Source: Desulfobulbus_C sp964551175
GTDB lineage: Bacteria > Desulfobacterota > Desulfobulbia > Desulfobulbales > Desulfobulbaceae
Direction: 5' to 3'
DNA: 22,920 nucleotides
Assembly: GCA_964551175.1 (NCBI GenBank)
Contig: CAZKBZ010000041.1
Location: 1-22,920, forward strand
Shown here: one piece after another, positions 1 through 7,982 of the stretch
Layout of the letters: every line of letters starts with the position of its first letter
Numbering within the stretch: the first letter of the stretch is position 1
The notes under the pieces: generated by a model
What the model was told of the DNA's origin: nothing
The model's database searches: none
The model's input: only the letters and a program-made list of their open reading frames with translations
Position numbers and translations under genes: made by a program

Positions 1-32
1 TCGGGCAGGTAAGTGAGCCTGCGAAACTCCGA

Positions 33-60
33 AATAGCAATTTTGCAAGGTGGCCTACAG
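33..60. repeat. Dispersed repeat, partial copy of the CACCTTGCAAAAT palindrome
   Basis: This 28-nt stretch matches 18947-18974 at 25 of 28 positions (core ATTTTGCAAGGTG...CCTACAG). The other half of the palindrome seen at the second locus is degraded or absent here. The repeat overlaps the stop codon of the tungstate-binding protein gene, so the last codon and stop of that gene lie in repeat sequence. Seen directly by comparing the two loci; that it is a family spread through the genome is inference. Confidence 0.6.
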
Positions 61-948
61 CTGATCAGGGTAAAAGAGCTGCCTGTCCAGCAGACGGTAA
101 TCCGCAATGATCTGCTGTCCTCTTGGAGATGTGAGCCACAGGGCAAACTCTCTGGCAAGGTCATAGCGGACGTGGGGAAACTTTTCAGGATTCACCGGAA
201 TCAAACCATAAGGATTGGCCAGCTTCGGATCTCCTTCACAGAGGATGTCCAGGTCAAGGGGTACTTCACGGCCAAACTTGTATTTTATATATGTCCCTCG
301 ATCAGACAACGTGTAGGCCTGCTTCTCATCAGCAAAGGTCAGGGTTTTTCCCATTCCCTGCCCTATTGACAGGTACCATTTGCCAGAGTCTGCCGGAGCA
401 GACGACTTGATTGCACGTTTTTTCCCCTTCTTGACAACTGTTCTGGCAGTTGATTCAAGTTGAATACCGGCAGCCTTCCACAATGTCTGTTCTTTGCTGT
501 GGGTCCCGGAATCATCTCCACGGGAAACAAAAAGGGACTGACTTTCTGCAATGTTACGCAGGGCTGCAGCTGCATCAGTCAAACCCTTTATACCGGCCGG
601 ATCAGCCTCAGGTCCGAGGATGACAAAATCATTATGCATGACCGCATACCGCCTGGTCCCATACCCTTGCTGTACAAATTTTTCTTCCCTGGCCGGGGCA
701 TGAACAAAAATAACATCCACATTCCCGTCCATGCCGTCACGGATCGCAGCTCCCGTGCCTTTGGCGATAACCTTTACCTTGATACCGGTATCCTTTTCAA
801 ATGAGGGCAGCAGTACATCCAGCAGGCCTGAGGCCTGGGTGCTGGTCGTGGTTGACATCTTCAGTACCCTGTCAGCCTCGCCCAGAGACGTGGCAGCAGA
901 AAAGCACATTACTGACAGCAGAAACAGGGAAACTGTTATCCGTTTCAT
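55..948 (-). CDS. tupA: Tungstate ABC transporter substrate-binding protein (TupA-like)
   Basis: Periplasmic binding protein that would capture tungstate for a TupBC ABC importer, supplying tungsten enzymes such as formate dehydrogenases or aldehyde oxidoreductases. The 297-residue product starts with a signal peptide (about residues 1-25). It carries the TupA signatures: TTTST at 33-37 followed by SGLLD, HAPA near 83-86, RGDDSGTH at 143-150, GQGMG at 196-200 and LSDRGTY at 214-220. The ATG at 948 is chosen because GAGGA lies 7 nt upstream; an in-frame ATG 18 nt further up has no such site. Odd feature: a lysine-rich stretch at about 165-188 (KKGKKRAIK) sits just before the GQGMG motif, where homologues I recall are shorter. 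Partner permease and ATPase genes would lie to the left, outside the window. The 3' end runs into a dispersed repeat. Confidence 0.9.
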   Translation of the reverse strand: MKRITVSLFLLSVMCFSAATSLGEADRVLKMSTTTSTQASGLLDVLLPSFEKDTGIKVKVIAKGTGAAIRDGMDGNVDVIFVHAPAREEKFVQQGYGTRRYAVMHNDFVILGPEADPAGIKGLTDAAAALRNIAESQSLFVSRGDDSGTHSKEQTLWKAAGIQLESTARTVVKKGKKRAIKSSAPADSGKWYLSIGQGMGKTLTFADEKQAYTLSDRGTYIKYKFGREVPLDLDILCEGDPKLANPYGLIPVNPEKFPHVRYDLAREFALWLTSPRGQQIIADYRLLDRQLFYPDQL

Positions 949-979
949 AGACGTTTCCTCCAGCAAAAACAGTGTGACG

Positions 980-1044
980 CCATCGGGTTGATTTCGGATG
1001 GATTTGATTCCAGGCCACCGTGCAAGATTGCAGTGGTATCCCTG
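980..1044 (-). promoter_or_regulatory. Candidate structured 5' leader of tupA
   Basis: Between the DUF389 stop and tupA, two stacked inverted repeats can be drawn. The larger is a nested stem at 1011-1044 (CAGG/CCTG outside, CCAC/GTGG in the middle, TGCAA/TTGCA inside, with small internal loops). The smaller is CCATC/GATGG at 980-984 and 997-1001. The smaller ends about 32 nt upstream of the tupA start codon. A metal- or cofactor-responsive leader would make sense for a tungstate transporter, but I could not match the known molybdenum-cofactor riboswitch consensus. No U-tract follows, so it is not a standard terminator. Function is inference. Confidence 0.35.
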
Positions 1045-1057
1045 CCGGCTGATGATA

Positions 1058-2062
1058 CTACCACAACAGGATCAAAGCCAGCAGGATAAGCAGTGAAATC
1101 CAGATTGCAAGGGACCTCCGTTTTGCCTTGCCTGCCTTTGACTTTTCCCACCAGGTTGCAGGTCGAATCCCCTGCAGAGCGAAAGTTACTATCCCGGCCA
1201 GGTTAACACAGATAACATTGGCAACAACCAGTTCCAGAGCCTTGAATCCCATGATCGAAAGGTGACTGCCGAACAGCAGACCTGCCGTTACCAGGGGGGG
1301 CATCAGGGCAACGGCCACCATTACACCGATAAGTGACAACTGACCGCCGCTGGTAAAGGCAAGTACTCCTGCGGCACCGGATGCCAGTGCAAGAATAAGG
1401 TCAGTCCAGTGCAGCATTGTCCGGGCCGCAATGGCAGGGTTATCCGGACGGACAGAATAAATCAGTCCAATGATGATGCCGGTTGTCAGAGCCAGGATGA
1501 AACCGGCTACAGCCGCTTTAAGTGCCTTTACAGCCAGCTGGGTATCTCCCAGGGTACTTGCCAGAGCCAGTGCTACATTGGGAACAAGCAGCGGAGCCAG
1601 AACCATGGCACCGATAATAATCGCCATATCATTACGGACCAGACCTATAGCTGCAATAACAGCCGACAGAACGACCATAATCAGATAGGTTGAGGATATA
1701 CCGGTGTTTGCTGAAATATCGGCATACAGTTCATGCCGGCTGATACGATTTAATTTAGCTGTCTCATTGTTCTCAATGTCACCTTCAGCATCCTCCAGCT
1801 TCTGCTGATCATTCTTTATCCGGGGAATAGAGGCCTCAACAATCAGCAGCAGGGCCGATGCATCCGGAAGCTTTTCCAGATAAGGTTCCAGAATATCCAG
1901 AACCGCTTCCACATCACCACTGTTGAGCAGAATTCTGATCCGGGCCTGGTTTTCGCCTACACTGTCACGCCAGTAACCTGCCAGTGGTTGTTCATGAAGC
2001 AATTCAGGGATATCATCTCCCCTGCCCTCGGGTAAAACTATTTCAACAAGTCGCTGTTCCAT
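1058..2062 (-). CDS. DUF389 (TIGR00341-type) membrane protein
   Basis: Integral membrane protein of unknown function, 334 residues. The soluble N-terminal part (1-115) contains repeated alpha/beta-like stretches and ends with RISRHELYADI (106-116), the hallmark lead-in of this family. About seven hydrophobic segments follow (roughly 125-142, 146-170, 180-203, 219-240, 245-265, 270-295 and 317-334), with the characteristic IIIGAMVLAPLL (148-159) and VALMPPLV motifs. Length and order match full-length DUF389 proteins. The ATG at 2062 has GGGAG 7 nt upstream, which supports this start. It lies 109 nt upstream of tupA on the same strand, so co-transcription is possible but the functional link is unclear. 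The family has no established biochemical role that I can assign. Confidence 0.9.
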   Translation of the reverse strand: MEQRLVEIVLPEGRGDDIPELLHEQPLAGYWRDSVGENQARIRILLNSGDVEAVLDILEPYLEKLPDASALLLIVEASIPRIKNDQQKLEDAEGDIENNETAKLNRISRHELYADISANTGISSTYLIMVVLSAVIAAIGLVRNDMAIIIGAMVLAPLLVPNVALALASTLGDTQLAVKALKAAVAGFILALTTGIIIGLIYSVRPDNPAIAARTMLHWTDLILALASGAAGVLAFTSGGQLSLIGVMVAVALMPPLVTAGLLFGSHLSIMGFKALELVVANVICVNLAGIVTFALQGIRPATWWEKSKAGKAKRRSLAIWISLLILLALILLW

Positions 2063-2370
2063 GAGCTGTCTCCCGAGTCAGAAGATGGCATTACCGACAG
2101 ATTCATGTTTCTCAAAAAAATAATCTATAAAAACAATTTACTACAACAATGATGACCTTTCTGCTGTCTATCCGGCAACCTTTATTTTCCGGTTATCAAT
2201 ACGTTTTTCATCTGAACAGTTGCCTACAAACAACTGCCGTGCACACCCTGATGTCAATGCAAATATATAATGAAAAAATAACAAAAATTTCCTAAAAAGC
2301 CTGCTATCAGGTATAAGTAAAATTAGTATAATTTTTCCTTACTGACCACTTCTAAACGGTACCAGTACTA
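2063..2370. promoter_or_regulatory. Divergent intergenic region with promoter-like AT-rich stretch
   Basis: About 308 nt separate the DUF389 gene (minus) from the first histidine kinase (plus). The right half is AT-rich. It holds a good -10-like TATAAT at 2327-2332, about 40 nt before the kinase start, but no convincing -35 at 17 nt spacing. A second TATAAT occurs at 2266-2271. On the minus strand TTGTTG and TAGATT lie 16 nt apart near 2125-2150 and could serve DUF389. No gene or strong hairpin is visible. Confidence 0.35.
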
Positions 2371-4791
2371 TTGCAGAAGCCGGATTTTTTTTCAACAATC
2401 AGCAGCCTCCTGCTCATGCTGTTCATCCTGTTTGCAGTGATGCACTGGAACAGGTCTCTTGATCGGGCCGAACAGCGTGTGCAGGAACATGCCCGTGTTG
2501 TCAGCAACTCGGTATGGAACCTCAGCCTGAACGCATCGACCGAATACCTGAAAAGCGTCGCCGATCACTACGATTATTCATCCATTGCCATTGACGACAC
2601 AAAAGACCGGATTTTTACCATGGTTGACAGGCCAGTGCAATCTGCAGTCGACAACATCCTTATTGCTCTGCACCTGATCCCTGAAATACCTCTTTTCGCC
2701 CCGATTGTTTATAAAGATCATGAAATCGGTCATGTTCATGTTATCTGGCGCAACAAGGCCATTTACACCTATTTCTTGACCGCACTTCTCAGCCTGTTGC
2801 TGCTCTCAACGGTTTTTCTCTACCTGCGCCTTCTGCAGAGCAACAGAAACCTTGAACAAAAAGTGCGGGACCGCACCAGGACTCTCCGGCAAAGCGAGCA
2901 GAAATTCCGGGCCATTTTTGACAATCATTTCCAGCTCACCGGGCTTGTTTCTCCTGAAGGCATCCTGCAATCGGCAAACCCCTCCTTTCTTGAGCTGATG
3001 GACTGCAGGGAAGAAGATATCATCGGCAAACCTTTCATCGACTGCCCGCTGTGGCCCGAAGGGAGCCCGCTGCACAAAGAAGTAAAGCAGGCAATCCATG
3101 AAGCAGGAAACGGAGTCTTTGTCCGCAATGAACTTCATTTCAAAAATTCCAAGGGTAATCCGCAGGTTATCGATTTTTCACTCAAGCCTGTCTTTAATGA
3201 CAACAATGAGCTCATCTATATTGTGCCGGAAGGGCGGGATATAACTGTTCTCAAACAGGTGCAGAAAGAAAAAAACAGGCAGAGACAGTTCACAGATGCT
3301 TTGATCGAGAGCCTGCCCGGGGTTTTTTATGTCTGCAACGAAGACCTGCAGCTCATCAAGTGGAACAGAAGTGTAGAGCGTCTCTCAGGGTATAGCCGGG
3401 AGGAATTATTGCATAAATCTCTGTTCAGCTGGTTTGCTCCTGAAGACCAGGATCGTATTTTAAACAGGTTGATTGATCGTCAGAAAAATATCCCGGCTCC
3501 ACCCATTGAACTTGCCACCCTGACCAAAGACGGCTCCAGGCCTGTCTATCTTTACTCATCATCCATTGTAGAGATTGACGGCAGTAAATACCTGATCGGC
3601 ACCGGACTGGACATCAGTGACCATAAAAAAGTGGAGAACGAACTGCGGCAGGCACAGAAAATGGAAGCTATCGGCACTCTGGCAGGCGGTATTGCCCACG
3701 ACTTTAACAATATCCTGTCCGCAATCATCGGCTACACGGAACTGAGCCAACTGGAAATGGGGCAGGATTCAAAGGTTTCCGGCTTCCTGGCAGGCATTCA
3801 CCAGGCAGCGCTTCGGGCCCGTGACCTGGTCCAGCAGATCCTCACATTCAGCAGAAAACAGGACAACAGCTATCTCATGCCCGTGCAGATCGTCCCGCTG
3901 CTGGACGAGGCGTTGCTGCTTATCCGTTCTTCCATTCCAGCCACAATCGACATAAAAAAGAAAATCAACACCCGGGACACGGTAATCCTTGCCGATCCGA
4001 CCCAGATTCACCAGGTGATCGTCAATCTCTGCACCAACGGTTATCAGGCCATTGGCGACAACACCGGAACCCTGGAGGTGTCACTGCAGAGAGTGACGGT
4101 TGATAAACACAACCGGATTCCCGGGACCACGCTGCCCGATGATACATATATCCGCATCAGGGTCAGTGACAGCGGGACAGGAATAGATAACAAGACCATG
4201 CAGCGGATCTTTGAACCCTACTTTACAACCAAAGAAACCGGCAAAGGTACCGGGCTCGGTCTGGCCCTGGTCAACTCCATTGTCCAGGAACATAAAGGGG
4301 CAATTACAGTGGACAGCACTCCCGGCAAAGGGACTGTCTTTTCCGTCTACCTTCCCGTGATCAGCGACACAATCGAAGAAAAGGTTGGACAACCGCAACC
4401 AGACCCTGCTGCAAGTAAAGGGTTTCATATTGTCTGCGTTGACGACGAACCATATCTGCTGCGCATCCTGGAAGATTTTTTTCACGAACAGGGATTCAGG
4501 TCAAGCTCATTTGAAAATGGTAAGGACGCACTTGAGTACATCTCCACCAGTTCGGAACCGGTTGACCTGGTGATAACCGATATGACCATGCCGAACATGA
4601 GCGGCCTTGAACTGGGCCATGCAATCTTTACCAGGTGGCCGGACCTACCGGTTATCCTCTGCACAGGATATTCAAGGACAATCAACAGGGAGCAGGCTCT
4701 GCAGGAAGGATTCTGCCGGTTTATAGAAAAACCTATCAGCCTGGCAGGCCTGGCTTCAGACATTCAGGAAGTTCTGGCTGACAGCAAATGA
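2371..4791 (+). CDS. Membrane-bound hybrid sensor histidine kinase with two PAS domains and a C-terminal receiver
   Basis: Predicted inner-membrane hybrid kinase, 806 residues. Order: TM1 (about 8-24), a short periplasmic sensor (25-132), TM2 (133-153), a linker helix, PAS1 (about 175-295), PAS2 (303-420), HisKA with phospho-accepting His443 (GGIAHDFNNILSA), HATPase_c with N-box NLCTN (552-556), DSGTG (600-604) and GTGLGLAL (626-633), then a receiver domain (about 685-803) with acidic D691/D692, phospho-acceptor Asp737 (ITDMTMP) and Lys787. All catalytic residues are present. The start is uncertain. The frame opens with TTG at 2371, 15 codons after an in-frame stop is cleared, with no clear ribosome binding site. 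The first ATG at 2416 would cut into TM1, so TTG is preferred. No partner regulator is adjacent; the next gene is another kinase 155 nt downstream. Confidence 0.88.
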   Translation: MQKPDFFSTISSLLLMLFILFAVMHWNRSLDRAEQRVQEHARVVSNSVWNLSLNASTEYLKSVADHYDYSSIAIDDTKDRIFTMVDRPVQSAVDNILIALHLIPEIPLFAPIVYKDHEIGHVHVIWRNKAIYTYFLTALLSLLLLSTVFLYLRLLQSNRNLEQKVRDRTRTLRQSEQKFRAIFDNHFQLTGLVSPEGILQSANPSFLELMDCREEDIIGKPFIDCPLWPEGSPLHKEVKQAIHEAGNGVFVRNELHFKNSKGNPQVIDFSLKPVFNDNNELIYIVPEGRDITVLKQVQKEKNRQRQFTDALIESLPGVFYVCNEDLQLIKWNRSVERLSGYSREELLHKSLFSWFAPEDQDRILNRLIDRQKNIPAPPIELATLTKDGSRPVYLYSSSIVEIDGSKYLIGTGLDISDHKKVENELRQAQKMEAIGTLAGGIAHDFNNILSAIIGYTELSQLEMGQDSKVSGFLAGIHQAALRARDLVQQILTFSRKQDNSYLMPVQIVPLLDEALLLIRSSIPATIDIKKKINTRDTVILADPTQIHQVIVNLCTNGYQAIGDNTGTLEVSLQRVTVDKHNRIPGTTLPDDTYIRIRVSDSGTGIDNKTMQRIFEPYFTTKETGKGTGLGLALVNSIVQEHKGAITVDSTPGKGTVFSVYLPVISDTIEEKVGQPQPDPAASKGFHIVCVDDEPYLLRILEDFFHEQGFRSSSFENGKDALEYISTSSEPVDLVITDMTMPNMSGLELGHAIFTRWPDLPVILCTGYSRTINREQALQEGFCRFIEKPISLAGLASDIQEVLADSK

Positions 4792-4946
4792 GGCAGTACT
4801 ATTTTGCCGGAACACGACCGCAGGAGATGAAAAAGGGAGAGACCGGAGCGATCGTGCAAATCTACGGCACCTGTGCTCGGTTACGATTCACTCTGTTTCA
4901 CTCCTTGGATGCCCCGGCCTGAAAGCGATTACTTCTCACCGAATCA

Positions 4947-7058
4947 ATGAAACTCCGTCTTATCCTCATTGTTCTCTCGCTGCTTGCCTTTCTTTCCGCT
5001 TCCACCGGTGGCTTGTTTTATTACCATTCCCTGAAAAAAGCCTCATTCCTTGATGCGGAAAGAAAAGCGATCGTAAGGCTGACCTCGATCAACAAGAGTA
5101 TCAGTTCTTTTCTGTCCCAAAATGTAAAACCGGTACAAACCCTTGCTGAACTTGACGTTTTTCGAAAGCTTCTTGTACAACCCGACAAGGAAAACCAGCA
5201 GGAATCCGAAAGACTCCTTGATCTTTTCACAAGGACCCTGGCCATTGATGTCAGTTACATCTTGAATGGTGAGGGAACGACGGTGGCAACAAGCAACCGG
5301 AACGACAAGGACAGTTTCATGTTTCTTAATTTCGGTTTCAGGCCCTATTTCACCGAGGCCATCCAGGGCCGGGCTGCCACGTACCTGGCACTCGGGACCA
5401 CCTCCGGAAAACGTGGAGGATACTATTCCTATCCCATTTATGACAGGAATAAAGTCAAAGTACTTGGTGTTGCGGTGATCAAAACTTCAATTGAACTGAT
5501 TGAGAATGAACTGATCACATTGGAAGACGAGTATATTCTCATGACAGACCCCCATGGAGTTATCTTTATTTCCAACAACAAAGAGTGGGTTTACAGCACG
5601 TTCAACAGGCTTACACCTCAAGATGAAAAAGAAATAGCAAACTCCAAACAATTCGGTAATGGCCCGTGGAACTGGATAGGCCTCAAACCGTTGGCAGAAA
5701 ACAGAAGCATTGATCTGAACAACAATCGTTATCTGATGTATACATCTGCGCTGAATAACTATCCAGGGTGGCATGTTATTTATCTGCGCGATATGAAGTC
5801 GGTTTATCAGGCAGTCTCCAATCCCTTGCTCCGCATTACCGGCCAGCTTGCACTTACCCTGTCCGTTCTTGTCGGATTATCCGTTCTCTTTTTATACAGA
5901 AAAGCTGCCAGAGAAATCCAGCAGCGAAAAGATGCGCAGGAAGCGCTGAAGAAAAGTGATAGTCGGTATCGTTCTCTTTACAATGACACCCCGGCCATGC
6001 TTCACTCTATTGATCCTTCGGGCCACCTTATAAGTGTCAGTAATCATTGGCTGACAACCCTTGGCTACAGTCGAGAAGAAGTCATCGGAAAAAAGATAAC
6101 AGATTTTTTTACAGAAAATTCGTGCAGATATGCTGAAGAAACCATAATTCCTGTTTTTTTAAAAAAAGGATTTGTCAAAGATATCCCATATCGGATTGTA
6201 AAAAAGAACGGCACAATTATCGATATTCTCCTGTCAGCAATCAGCGTAAGAGACAATAAAGGGGTACTCGTCCATTCACTTGCCGTTTCTGTCGATATAA
6301 CACAAAGAAAACATGCAGAGGAAATGCTGCAGAAAGCTAAGGAAGAGTTAAGCCGTTACTCCACAGAACTTGAACAGCAGGTTTTAAAAAGGACTGAGGA
6401 AATCAGTATGGCCAGGGATCAGCTCAGGCGGCTCTCGGCATCGGTTATTAACAGCCAGGAAATTGAACGAGCAGCCATTGCCAGAGAACTTCACGATGAG
6501 CTCGGTCAGGTGTTGACAGCCCTTCGACTGGATGCTGTCTGGCTGGAAAAACGACTTGCAGAGAAAGAGCCTGACTGCGCAACGCGTGCCAACGCCATGT
6601 GCAAGCTGATTGACCAGTCCATTGATGAGGTGCGGGGCATCGCATTCAAACTTCGGCCCGGCATGCTTGATGATCTAGGTCTTGTAGACGCCCTTGACCT
6701 CTATACTGCAGATTTTGAGAGAAGATCGGGTATAACTATTGTTTTCAGACACGAAAATGTTCCGTCTGTCAATGGAACCATTGCCACTGCAGCCTACAGA
6801 ATTACCCAGGAGGCTCTCACCAATGTGGCCAGGCATTCCGGAGCAAACTATGTTGAAATAAATCTTCAGGGTCAAAAAGGGATTCTACAACTCCGTATTG
6901 CCGATAACGGCTGCGGCTTTCAGGTAAGCAGCGTAGAGAAATCCAGCGGACTGGGACTCACCGGCATGCGTGAAAGGGCATTGCTGGTCGGAGGAGAACT
7001 CCTGGTCAATTCAGAACCGGGACAAGGAACCGTTATCTCCTTTCAGGTTACTTCCTGA
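4947..7058 (+). CDS. Sensor histidine kinase: DctB-like dCache sensor, PAS, NarX-type (HisKA_3) kinase core
   Basis: Inner-membrane kinase of 703 residues. TM1 (about 5-26) and TM2 (about 297-317) enclose a periplasmic double-Cache sensor. The segment RPYFTEAIQGR followed by LGTTSGKRGGYYSYP (about 132-163) closely resembles the ligand pocket of DctB, the C4-dicarboxylate sensor. A PAS domain (about 338-455) and coiled coil (456-495) lead to a HisKA_3 dimerisation domain with His516 in ARELHDELGQ, then HATPase_c with NVARH (626-630), DNGCG (653-657) and GLGLTGM (668-674). DctB itself pairs with a DctD-type sigma54 activator. Here the DctB-like sensor sits on a NarX-type core followed immediately by a NarL-type regulator. 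The start codon lacks a strong Shine-Dalgarno sequence, but TM1 begins directly after it. Ligand (succinate, malate or similar) is inference. Confidence 0.9.
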   Translation: MKLRLILIVLSLLAFLSASTGGLFYYHSLKKASFLDAERKAIVRLTSINKSISSFLSQNVKPVQTLAELDVFRKLLVQPDKENQQESERLLDLFTRTLAIDVSYILNGEGTTVATSNRNDKDSFMFLNFGFRPYFTEAIQGRAATYLALGTTSGKRGGYYSYPIYDRNKVKVLGVAVIKTSIELIENELITLEDEYILMTDPHGVIFISNNKEWVYSTFNRLTPQDEKEIANSKQFGNGPWNWIGLKPLAENRSIDLNNNRYLMYTSALNNYPGWHVIYLRDMKSVYQAVSNPLLRITGQLALTLSVLVGLSVLFLYRKAAREIQQRKDAQEALKKSDSRYRSLYNDTPAMLHSIDPSGHLISVSNHWLTTLGYSREEVIGKKITDFFTENSCRYAEETIIPVFLKKGFVKDIPYRIVKKNGTIIDILLSAISVRDNKGVLVHSLAVSVDITQRKHAEEMLQKAKEELSRYSTELEQQVLKRTEEISMARDQLRRLSASVINSQEIERAAIARELHDELGQVLTALRLDAVWLEKRLAEKEPDCATRANAMCKLIDQSIDEVRGIAFKLRPGMLDDLGLVDALDLYTADFERRSGITIVFRHENVPSVNGTIATAAYRITQEALTNVARHSGANYVEINLQGQKGILQLRIADNGCGFQVSSVEKSSGLGLTGMRERALLVGGELLVNSEPGQGTVISFQVTS

Positions 7059-7059
7059 T

Positions 7060-7722
7060 ATGAAACAGAAGACGTCAAATATGATTAAAGTTCTGTTGGC
7101 AGACGATCATTCGATCGTTCGAGCCGGATTATGCCGTATTGTCGAGGAAGATGAGAGTATGGAAGTTGTTGCCGAAGCAGCGGATGGCCAAGAGGCCCTT
7201 CGCAAGGCAAGGGAAACTGATATTGATGTCGCTGTCATAGATATTTCCATGCCCGGACTTGATGGCCTGGAAACAACAGCCCGGATCCATGACGAATTCG
7301 GCTCTGAACTGCCTGTTATCATCCTCACAATGTATGAAGAGGAACAGTATGTGGTAAAAGCCGTTGAAGCCGGAGCAATGGGGTATATCACCAAAAGATC
7401 CGCCCCTGAACAACTGGTGGCCGCCATACATAAGGTATACGATGGTCATCGCTATTTTACCGCTGAAACTGCAGAAGCTCTGGCATTACATGTTGCCCGG
7501 GGAACCCATGGCATGTCTGCCCTTGACTCACTCTCCAAACGGGAGCTGCAGGTTCTCAGGCGCCTGGCGCTGGGCTATACCAACAGGGAGATCGGTTCTA
7601 CATATTCAATCAGCGTCAAAACCGTAGACACTTACCGCAGTCGTTTACTGAAAAAACTCAATCTGCGAAACAATGCCGATCTGTCCAGGTTTGCTATTCA
7701 AAACCATTTAATCGAAACATAA
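7060..7722 (+). CDS. NarL/FixJ-family response regulator
   Basis: DNA-binding response regulator, 220 residues from this start. The receiver domain (about 9-125) has the acidic pair D15/D16, phospho-acceptor Asp61 (VIDISMPG), Thr90 and Lys112. The LuxR-type helix-turn-helix (about 157-213) has the usual LSKRELQVLRRLALG and VKTVDTYR signatures. The ATG at 7060 lies 1 nt after the kinase stop codon, suggesting translational coupling. An alternative ATG at 7081 gives the family-typical N-terminus MIKVLLADDH and has AGAAGA 8 nt upstream; either is possible. It is the obvious partner of the upstream DctB-like kinase. The inverted repeats just downstream and the following TRAP genes are its most likely targets, by inference from position. 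Confidence 0.93.
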   Translation: MKQKTSNMIKVLLADDHSIVRAGLCRIVEEDESMEVVAEAADGQEALRKARETDIDVAVIDISMPGLDGLETTARIHDEFGSELPVIILTMYEEEQYVVKAVEAGAMGYITKRSAPEQLVAAIHKVYDGHRYFTAETAEALALHVARGTHGMSALDSLSKRELQVLRRLALGYTNREIGSTYSISVKTVDTYRSRLLKKLNLRNNADLSRFAIQNHLIET

Positions 7723-7758
7723 ACGTTAAACGTCCCGATTCCATATTATCCGCCCTCC

Positions 7759-7779
7759 CTGTAAGAATTTTTCTTACAG
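7759..7779. promoter_or_regulatory. Inverted repeat 1 upstream of the TRAP operon
   Basis: Perfect 9-bp arms (CTGTAAGAA / TTCTTACAG) with a 3-nt loop, starting 36 nt after the response regulator stop codon. No T-tract follows, so it is a weak candidate for an intrinsic terminator and could equally be an operator for the adjacent NarL-type regulator. The repeat is seen directly; its role is not. Confidence 0.5.
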
Positions 7780-7833
7780 CAGAATCTGAAATTTACCGAT
7801 TGTATTTCCCGACGTGCAGGTTTATAGTTCAGC

Positions 7834-7868
7834 CTGATACTGAATTTGTGAAAAATATTCGGTATCAG
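7834..7868. promoter_or_regulatory. Inverted repeat 2 upstream of the TRAP operon
   Basis: Arms CTGATACTGAAT and ATTCGGTATCAG (12 bp, one G-T type mismatch) flank an 11-nt AT-rich spacer. It is the longest of three palindromes in this intergenic region. Spaced half-sites of this form fit a dimeric regulator, or an RNA hairpin in the leader of the TRAP transcript. Confidence 0.5.
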
Positions 7869-7880
7869 ATCTACAGCTCA

Positions 7881-7914
7881 CTGAATCCTGAACAAGATTA
7901 TATAACGGATTCAG
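7881..7914. promoter_or_regulatory. Inverted repeat 3 with a -10-like element in its loop
   Basis: Perfect 8-bp arms (CTGAATCC / GGATTCAG) enclose 18 nt that include TATAAC at 7901-7906, a plausible -10 hexamer. No good -35 is seen, which would fit an activator-dependent promoter. It lies 69 nt before the start codon of the binding-protein gene. Confidence 0.4.
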
Positions 7915-7969
7915 CTGTTACCGGGTAATGAACACTCTGGTTCATCCCCTGTTGCCAACCATTATTATC

Positions 7970-7975
7970 AGGAGG
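7970..7975 (+). promoter_or_regulatory. Strong ribosome binding site deciding a GTG start
   Basis: AGGAGG lies 7 nt before the GTG at 7983 and is the strongest Shine-Dalgarno in the window. It fixes the non-ATG start of the binding protein and suggests high expression. Confidence 0.8.
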
Positions 7976-7982
7976 AATTATC

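Noticed and set aside
13..369. Plus-strand frame at the left edge
   Set aside because: Antisense shadow of tupA that begins in the dispersed repeat.
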